Shown one piece after another: positions 58,694 to 64,000 of a stretch of DNA of 64,000 bases. The translations under genes were made by a program, and so were the position numbers. Below the pieces are notes generated by a model, which saw only the letters and a list, made by a program, of their open reading frames with translations, was not told where the DNA came from and ran no database searches. The stretch lies in assembly GCF_030813505.1 (NCBI RefSeq), contig NZ_JAUSUE010000006.1; one strand, 5' to 3'. Each line of letters starts with the position of its first letter. Positions within the stretch are counted from its first letter, which is position 1. Origin of the DNA: Pectinatus haikarae (GTDB lineage: Bacteria; Bacillota; Negativicutes; Selenomonadales; Selenomonadaceae).

Positions 58694-61612
58694 ATGTCCA
58701 AATACAGAATATATGACCTGGCAAAAGAATTTGAAACTGACAGTAAGACAGTTTTGAATATGTTAAAAGTCCATAATGTAATAGTAAAAAGCCATGCTAG
58801 TACAGTGGGTGATGACGAACGAAAAATTATAGAAAAAAGTTTTCTGCAAAAGAAAAATATAATTGAGAAAAAAATTGAATCTGTGCGGGAGAATATATCA
58901 ATAAAAGATAATCGGCAGAAAAATATAAAAAAAATTGATAATGACAGGTCTGATAATATAAATAATATTAATGAAAACCCCGCTTTGAAAAAGCAGGGTT
59001 ATGAAAAAAAACAAGTATATAAAGGTAATGATAATATAAAAACTACAATACAAAAAACAGCAGACAGCAATGTATACAGTAATGAAAGTGCAAAGGTACC
59101 TATTGAGAGAACACATAAAAATCAGCAGGCGTCTGAACATGACAGTCAAAGAAATCTGATGCACGCCAGTCAGGCTGCTGCTATTAATAGCAATGACCAT
59201 AAACCAGTTGACAGAGGAGATAACCGAACAGCTGCTGGTAACAGATCTGGACAAGGCAATGGGAGTGGTATGGGCCAAAATAGCAGACCAGGGCAGAGTG
59301 ACAGTGCTGGGCGCAACAGCAGACCGGGACAAAATAATAGTACCAGTCAAAATAATAGACCTGGTCAGAACAACAGTGTCGGTCGCAGCAGACCAGCACA
59401 AAATAATAGTACTAGTCAAAACAGATCTGGTCAGAATAATAGTGCTGGTCGCAGCAGACCGGGACAAAATAATAGTACTAGTCAAAACAGACCCGGTCAG
59501 AGTAATAATGCTGGCCGCAACAGCAGACCGGGACAAAATAATAGTACCAGTCAAAATAGCAGACCAGGGCAGAACAACAGTGTCGGTCGCAGCAGACCAG
59601 GACAAAATACTACTACTGGACAAAATAGACCCGGTCAGAATAACAGTGCTGGTAGAAACAACAGACCAGGACAAAATAATAGTACTGGTCAAAATAGCAG
59701 TACTGGACAAAATAATAGACCCGGACAAAATAATAATGCAGGTCAAAATAATAGATATGGCAGCAGTCAAAATATAGGATCAAATAGAAACAGCAGAAAA
59801 AATTGGAGAAATAATAGAAATAACAGAAATCATCCTATACAGCAGAAACAGGAAATAGTGAGACCTAAGGTAATAAAAGTAGGAGAAACTATTTCTGTAA
59901 AAGAGTTGGCCAGTAAAATGACTTATACGGTCACCGATGTTATAAAGAAGCTTATGATGCTGGGAATAATGACAACTATCAATCAAGAAATAGATTTTGA
60001 TACAGCTGTACTGGTCGCTGCAGAATTCAGCATAAACGTTGAAGAACTGCCGCCGGAAGTGGACTTGACGGAGATTCCCGAAGTTGAAGATGCAGAAAAA
60101 GATTTGTTGCCGCGTCCTCCTGTAGTTACGGTTATGGGACATGTTGACCATGGTAAGACATCTTTGCTCGATGTGATAAGAAAAACGTCTGTAACTTCGA
60201 GTGAAGCTGGCGGGATAACGCAGCACATCGGAGCTTATCAGGTTATGTGCAAGGATAAAAAAATTGTATTTCTTGATACACCAGGACATGAGGCTTTCAC
60301 GGCAATGCGTGCGCGCGGAGCACAGGTTACAGATATAGCGATCCTTGTTGTGGCTGCCGACGACGGCGTTATGCCGCAGACATTGGAAGCTATAAATCAT
60401 GCTAAGGCAGCCAAAGTTCCTATTGTAGTGGCAATAAATAAAATTGATAAACCGGGAGCAAATCCGGAACATGTTAAGCAGCAGCTCGCAGAGCATGAAC
60501 TTGTTGCTGAAGACTGGGGTGGGGATATTATAATGGTTCCCGTCTCAGCTAAGAAAAAGATGGGTATAAATGATCTTCTGGAGATGATTTTACTAGTTGC
60601 GGAAATGCAGGAGCTGAAAGCAAATCCAAACAGAGAAGCCCGTGGTATAATCATAGAAGCTCAGCTTGATAAAGGCCGCGGTCCCGTAGCTACAGTGCTT
60701 GTTCAAAGCGGCACACTGCATGTAGGAGATTCTATTATTGCAGGTACTGCCTTTGGTAAAGTCCGTGCCATGATCAATGATCGCGGTGAAAAAGTGAAGA
60801 AGGCTGGACCATCTGTTCCAGTTGAGGTCTTGGGCTTGTCAGATGTACCTGCTGCCGGTGATGAAATGGCTGTTTTGGAAGAACATATGGTACGTACAAT
60901 AGCGGAAAAGCGTATTGGCAAACAACGTACAGAACTTATCAATAATAAGAAAGTATCACTTGATGATTTATTCCAACAGATAAATGAAGGAAACATAAAG
61001 GATCTTAATATATTATTGAAGGCTGATGTGCAAGGGTCTCTGGAAGCATTGAAGACTTCGTTGCTTGGTCTTAATAAAAGTGATGAAGTGCGAGTGAGTA
61101 TAATTCACTCAGGTGTTGGCGCAGTGAATGAATCAGATGTTATGCTGGCGTCTGCGGCAAATGCTCTGATCCTTGCTTTCAATGTGCGGCCGGATGGCAA
61201 TGCAAGGAAACTTGCCGATACTGAAAGTATAGATATTCGTACTTATCGGGTAATATATGAAGCAATAAACGATATCGAAGCTGCCATGAAGGGTATGCTT
61301 GCACCGAAATATAAAGAAATTATTCAGGGAAAAGTAGAAATACGCCAAGTGATGAAATTCTCCAAGGCTCTCGTGGCAGGTTCCTACGTCCTTGAAGGGA
61401 AAATTTTTAACACATCGAAAATACGTATTCTTCGCGATAATGTGGTCGTGCATGAAGGACAGATTGAGTCGTTGCGCCGATTTAAAGATGATGTAAAAGA
61501 AGTGGCTGCGGGATATGAATGCGGTATAACTATCGAAAACTATCGTGACTTTAGAGAAAAAGATATAATCGAAGCTTACAGCATGGAAGAAATAGCTCCG
61601 CAGAGCTTATAA
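58694..61612 (+). CDS. infB: translation initiation factor IF-2 with RPGQNN-type repeat linker
   Basis: A 972-residue GTPase that brings initiator tRNA to the 30S subunit. Residues 1-60 form the IF2_N winged helix (YRIYDLAKEFETDSKTVL). A disordered linker follows; residues about 170-390 are almost only Asn, Gln, Gly, Ser, Arg, Pro, with 14 RPGQNN-type hexamers. A second IF2_N module (VKELASKMTYTVTDVIKKLMMLG) precedes the G domain: G1 GHVDHGKTS (about residue 481), G3 DTPGHEAF, G4 NKID. Domains II-IV close the protein. ATG 58694 has GGGGGTGG upstream; ATG 58667 lacks one. Confidence 0.97.
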   Translation: MSKYRIYDLAKEFETDSKTVLNMLKVHNVIVKSHASTVGDDERKIIEKSFLQKKNIIEKKIESVRENISIKDNRQKNIKKIDNDRSDNINNINENPALKKQGYEKKQVYKGNDNIKTTIQKTADSNVYSNESAKVPIERTHKNQQASEHDSQRNLMHASQAAAINSNDHKPVDRGDNRTAAGNRSGQGNGSGMGQNSRPGQSDSAGRNSRPGQNNSTSQNNRPGQNNSVGRSRPAQNNSTSQNRSGQNNSAGRSRPGQNNSTSQNRPGQSNNAGRNSRPGQNNSTSQNSRPGQNNSVGRSRPGQNTTTGQNRPGQNNSAGRNNRPGQNNSTGQNSSTGQNNRPGQNNNAGQNNRYGSSQNIGSNRNSRKNWRNNRNNRNHPIQQKQEIVRPKVIKVGETISVKELASKMTYTVTDVIKKLMMLGIMTTINQEIDFDTAVLVAAEFSINVEELPPEVDLTEIPEVEDAEKDLLPRPPVVTVMGHVDHGKTSLLDVIRKTSVTSSEAGGITQHIGAYQVMCKDKKIVFLDTPGHEAFTAMRARGAQVTDIAILVVAADDGVMPQTLEAINHAKAAKVPIVVAINKIDKPGANPEHVKQQLAEHELVAEDWGGDIIMVPVSAKKKMGINDLLEMILLVAEMQELKANPNREARGIIIEAQLDKGRGPVATVLVQSGTLHVGDSIIAGTAFGKVRAMINDRGEKVKKAGPSVPVEVLGLSDVPAAGDEMAVLEEHMVRTIAEKRIGKQRTELINNKKVSLDDLFQQINEGNIKDLNILLKADVQGSLEALKTSLLGLNKSDEVRVSIIHSGVGAVNESDVMLASAANALILAFNVRPDGNARKLADTESIDIRTYRVIYEAINDIEAAMKGMLAPKYKEIIQGKVEIRQVMKFSKALVAGSYVLEGKIFNTSKIRILRDNVVVHEGQIESLRRFKDDVKEVAAGYECGITIENYRDFREKDIIEAYSMEEIAPQSL
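59200..59860 (+). repeat. degenerate in-frame tandem repeats inside infB
   Basis: DNA repeats of variable unit size (about 36-60 nt) built from AGCAGACC(A/G)GGACAAAATAA-like and AATAGTACTAGTCAAAA-like segments, encoding (N/S)RPGQNNS and TSQN/VGRS blocks. All steps keep the frame. Likely source of length variation between strains. Confidence 0.85.
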
Positions 61613-61638
61613 GAGCTGATACAGAAGGTTGTGAAAAA

Positions 61639-62016
61639 ATGGGCGTTCGTGTTGAGAAGATACAAGAACAGATAAAACAGGAAGTCAGCGATATAATATT
61701 GAGAGGTCTTAAGGATCCGCGGATCGGTTTTGTCACAATCACGAAAGTAGATGTGTCAAGCGATCTGAAAAATGCCCGGATATATGTAAGCATTCTTGGC
61801 AGCCAGGAACAATTTAAGGGAACATGGGAAGGTTTAAAACATTCGACAGGTTATATCAGACAGGAACTTGCCAAGCGCATAAGAATAAAGTTTATTCCAG
61901 AGATAGCTTTTTATCCCGATACCAGTATTCAATATAGTGCTCATATTCAAGAGCTTATTAATAAGATACACAATGCAGGAGAAGGGAAATCTGAGAATGG
62001 AAATAACGATCAGTGA
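61639..62016 (+). CDS. rbfA: ribosome-binding factor A
   Basis: A 125-residue KH-like protein for 16S rRNA 5'-end maturation. The signature VRVEKIQEQIKQEVSDIIL and DPRIGFVTITKVDVSSDLKNARIYVS are diagnostic. Standard position after infB. It overlaps nrnA by 20 nt. Confidence 0.95.
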   Translation: MGVRVEKIQEQIKQEVSDIILRGLKDPRIGFVTITKVDVSSDLKNARIYVSILGSQEQFKGTWEGLKHSTGYIRQELAKRIRIKFIPEIAFYPDTSIQYSAHIQELINKIHNAGEGKSENGNNDQ

Positions 62017-62953
62017 AGCCGCGGCAAAGATAAAAAAGGCAAACAGCATAATAATAGCACCGCATGTGAACCCTGATTGTGACGGACTTGGCTCTACACT
62101 TGGTCTCTATCATGCGCTGACTAAAAAAGGCCATAAGGTACGAATTTTCGTAGATGATGATATACCTGAAGCATACCATTTTCTGCCTGGATGGGAACTT
62201 TTTAAAAAACCTGATCAGAAAATAACCGGTGCAGATTTATTTATAGTTCTTGATGCTGAACCGGAACGTACGGGACGTGTAAATAAAATCACAGATGCAC
62301 CTATTCTCAATTTTGACCATCATCGTTCAAACACAAGAACCGCCGATTTTTTATATTTAGCTCCATACAGGGCAGCAACAGGAGAAATTATTTATGAATT
62401 ATTGGCAGAACTCGGCATAGAATTTGATTATAAGATGGCGGTGTCCGTTTATGCTGCTATAGCCACAGATTGCGGGTTCTTCCGTTATTCTAATACTACA
62501 GAATTTACGATGAAGGCTGCGGGAGATCTCCTTGGCTATGGCGTCCGCCCGAACATTATATCAGAAGCTTTGGAACAAAGAAAATATGCTGATGTAAAGG
62601 CGATTGCAGACGTTATTAATACAATAGAATTGTATAACGAAGGGAAAATAGCAGTAGCCGGCGCTGATAAAGATATTGTGGAAAAATGCAGCAGTACAGA
62701 AGGTTTTGTGGATCTTGTTCGTGTTATAGAAGGTGTTGATGTAGCTGTGCTGATAAAATATGCCGCTGATAATGTGACGCGTATAAGCATGCGATCAAAA
62801 AAAACCGATGTTGCTGCAGTAGCTGAAAAGCTGGGCGGAGGCGGTCATGTGAGAGCTTCCGGCTGTAATCTGGAGATGTCTTTTCACGAAGCAAGAAAAA
62901 AAGTTATTCAAGCATTGACCAGGGAAATGGCAGGGCAGGAAAATGCCGATTAA
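61997..62953 (+). CDS. nrnA: DHH-family bifunctional oligoribonuclease / pAp phosphatase NrnA
   Basis: A 318-residue DHH-DHHA1 phosphoesterase that degrades nanoRNA and removes the 3' phosphate of pAp. Metal motifs: HVNPDCDGLGS, VLDAEPERTG, NFDHHRSNT (DHH), IATDCGFF. The C-terminal DHHA1 has GGGGHVRASGC. ATG 61997 sits inside the end of rbfA. The upstream open frame from 61937 is discarded because it overlaps rbfA deeply. It overlaps truB by 11 nt. Confidence 0.93.
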   Translation: MEITISEAAAKIKKANSIIIAPHVNPDCDGLGSTLGLYHALTKKGHKVRIFVDDDIPEAYHFLPGWELFKKPDQKITGADLFIVLDAEPERTGRVNKITDAPILNFDHHRSNTRTADFLYLAPYRAATGEIIYELLAELGIEFDYKMAVSVYAAIATDCGFFRYSNTTEFTMKAAGDLLGYGVRPNIISEALEQRKYADVKAIADVINTIELYNEGKIAVAGADKDIVEKCSSTEGFVDLVRVIEGVDVAVLIKYAADNVTRISMRSKKTDVAAVAEKLGGGGHVRASGCNLEMSFHEARKKVIQALTREMAGQENAD

Positions 62954-63818
62954 CGGATTTGTGAATGTGCTTAAGCCTCCGGGGATGACATCACACGATG
63001 TAATAAGCTGCATGCGTCGTATTTATAGAACAAAAAAAATTGGTCATGCAGGTACGCTTGATCCGGCAGCGGCCGGAGTTCTGCCGGTTGCTGTCGGTCA
63101 TGCCACACGCCTTTTGGAATATATGGCCGATACAGATAAAAGCTACAGAGCTGAAGTAGTGCTGGGAATAGGGACCGATACTGATGACGATACAGGCAGT
63201 ATTCTCAGGCAGGAAAATTTCATTATGCCTGAGACAGCTTTGCTGAAGACTGTTTTGAAAAGCTTTTGCGGTGAGATAATGCAGGTCCCTCCGGCATATT
63301 CGGCTATTAAAATAAATGGACAAAAAGCGTATGAACTTGCGCGTCAAAATATAGAAGTGAAAATTGCGCCGCGTCGTATAAATATATATGGCATTGAACT
63401 TTTGGGATGTATGGAAAATGGATTTTCTATGGATGTGGATTGTTCCAAGGGAACATACATACGTTCTTTGTGCGCTGATATAGGCAAAGCCCTGAATATA
63501 CCGGCTGTTATGGGATTTCTTCTGCGCACCAGGGCAGGAGCTTTTAGGCTTGCTGAAGCGAATACGCTTGAGGAGCTTTCTCAAGATCCGGCTGCCTTTG
63601 TACAGGGAATGGATATATTGCGGGGAACGATGGAAACCTGCGATATAAATGATGAAATGCTTGCTGATTTTTACCAGGGGCGGAAAATAGAATATAATGG
63701 TGAAATCAATGACGGTACGGCGCTGCTGATATATTGCGGTGATATATTCGCCGGCATAGGAAAAGTAAGCGATGGTGGAGCGGCTATAGCACCCCATAAG
63801 GTATTTAACAATAAATAA
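62943..63818 (+). CDS. truB: tRNA pseudouridine-55 synthase
   Basis: A 291-residue enzyme making pseudouridine 55 in the T-loop of tRNAs. It opens NGFVNVLKPPGMTSHDVI. The catalytic Asp is in KIGHAGTLDPAAAGVLPVAVG; YRAEVVLGIGTDTDD and CSKGTYIRSLCADIG follow. A small C-terminal domain is present. Last gene of the rimP operon before a strong terminator. Confidence 0.96.
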   Translation: MPINGFVNVLKPPGMTSHDVISCMRRIYRTKKIGHAGTLDPAAAGVLPVAVGHATRLLEYMADTDKSYRAEVVLGIGTDTDDDTGSILRQENFIMPETALLKTVLKSFCGEIMQVPPAYSAIKINGQKAYELARQNIEVKIAPRRINIYGIELLGCMENGFSMDVDCSKGTYIRSLCADIGKALNIPAVMGFLLRTRAGAFRLAEANTLEELSQDPAAFVQGMDILRGTMETCDINDEMLADFYQGRKIEYNGEINDGTALLIYCGDIFAGIGKVSDGGAAIAPHKVFNNK

Positions 63819-63846
63819 AAAGCTCGGCATTTTTGCCGAGCTTTTT
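63817..63846. terminator. bidirectional terminator after truB
   Basis: AAAAAGCTCGGCA with TGCCGAGCTTTTT around a short T-rich loop. It serves truB (+) and the partial gene ending at 63845 (-). Confidence 0.92.
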
Positions 63847-64000
63847 ATTTATTATTGCTGGTGAGCCGCATTATATTGTCAAAAATTTCTTCACAGGAGC
63901 ATTTATCCTTTGTTAAAATAATTGTGTTATATAAATTAGGATCAGGAGCCCATTTAGCTATGTGTGCTTTGTCGAAGACGTAAAAAAGAGACAGGACAGG
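63845..64000 (-). CDS. C-terminal end of an unidentified minus-strand gene (cut by window edge)
   Basis: The minus strand is open from the window edge to a TAA at 63845-63847, giving 51 residues ending DKCSCEEIFDNIMRLTSNNK, with an earlier segment YVFDKAHIAKWAPDPNLYNT. Codon use looks coding, and the gene ends right at the shared terminator. The family is not recognisable from this tail. Confidence 0.65.
   Translation of the reverse strand, partial: PVLSLFYVFDKAHIAKWAPDPNLYNTIILTKDKCSCEEIFDNIMRLTSNNK

Noticed and set aside
58898..59770. 290-residue open frame on the minus strand inside infB
   Set aside because: It is the shadow of the low-complexity infB repeat region; composition (Ile/Thr/Ser/Leu repeats) follows from the antisense of RPGQNN codons, and it has no RBS.
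59193..59777. 194-residue open frame on the plus strand in another frame of the infB repeats
   Set aside because: Repetitive out-of-frame reading of the same DNA with no RBS or known domain.
59200..59860. Possible CRISPR-like direct repeats
   Set aside because: Repeats are in frame, variable in unit length and have no unique spacers; they are coding repeats of IF-2.
1..64000. Mobile elements, prophage, toxin-antitoxin or defence systems
   Set aside because: No transposase, integrase, phage structural, restriction or toxin-like gene was seen anywhere in the window.

Overview
The window is a 64 kb piece of bacterial chromosome, AT-rich (by eye under 45% GC), with strong Shine-Dalgarno sites, frequent TTG/GTG starts and many intrinsic terminators. 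Almost every gene is a housekeeping gene of Firmicutes type: Asp23-AmaP-DUF2273, rae1, mnmM, thyX, recX, a thrS T-box, and rimP-nusA-ylxR-ylxQ-infB. The argR-recN neighbourhood lacks the spoIVB-spo0A pair usual in spore-forming Clostridia, which suggests a non-sporulating lineage. My best guess is a Negativicutes member (Selenomonas/Pectinatus/Megamonas-like). This is inferred from gene content and order only; no outer-membrane genes lie in the window. I saw no rRNA, tRNA, CRISPR array, prophage or insertion sequence.

Layout. 0-6 kb: a diguanylate cyclase, a decayed TauE-type exporter whose promoter and leader survive, a MATE transporter, and a large glutamine synthetase with a leader attenuator. 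5.8-12.4 kb (minus): miaB-mutS-mutL-methyltransferase. 12.5-14.8 kb: T-box-controlled thrS. 15-28 kb (plus): one long co-directional array asp23-amaP-DUF2273-nusB-xseA-xseB-ispA-dxs-tlyA-nadK-mnmM-argR-recN-nudix-M50 protease-scpA-scpB. 28-33 kb: an accessory block with a LarA-family protein and a NitT/TauT-type ABC importer that includes a 76-residue unknown protein; the two transcription units start with near-duplicate promoters and leaders. 33-38 kb: an orphan DhaL, a gene-free 0.6 kb that looks like a structured RNA gene, then (minus) dnaG-rpoD-speD-like. 38-49 kb: pepD, an acyltransferase, rpmB, a methionine gamma-lyase family protein, a secreted SGNH hydrolase (minus), mfd and mazG. 49-54.7 kb: hup, an SDR, recA-recX, an unusual IMP dehydrogenase, and thyX. 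54.7-64 kb: rlmB-rae1, then rimP-nusA-ylxR-ylxQ-infB-rbfA-nrnA-truB, and the tail of a minus-strand gene.

Most worth a second look: the twin promoter/hairpin/inverted-repeat leaders that tie the LarA-like protein to the ABC importer; a SpeD homologue whose pyruvoyl-forming serine is glycine; the unassigned RNA-like locus at 33.9-34.4 kb; an IMP dehydrogenase that looks like the protist Tritrichomonas foetus enzyme; and the Arg/Gly/Asn/Gln repeat array in IF2.
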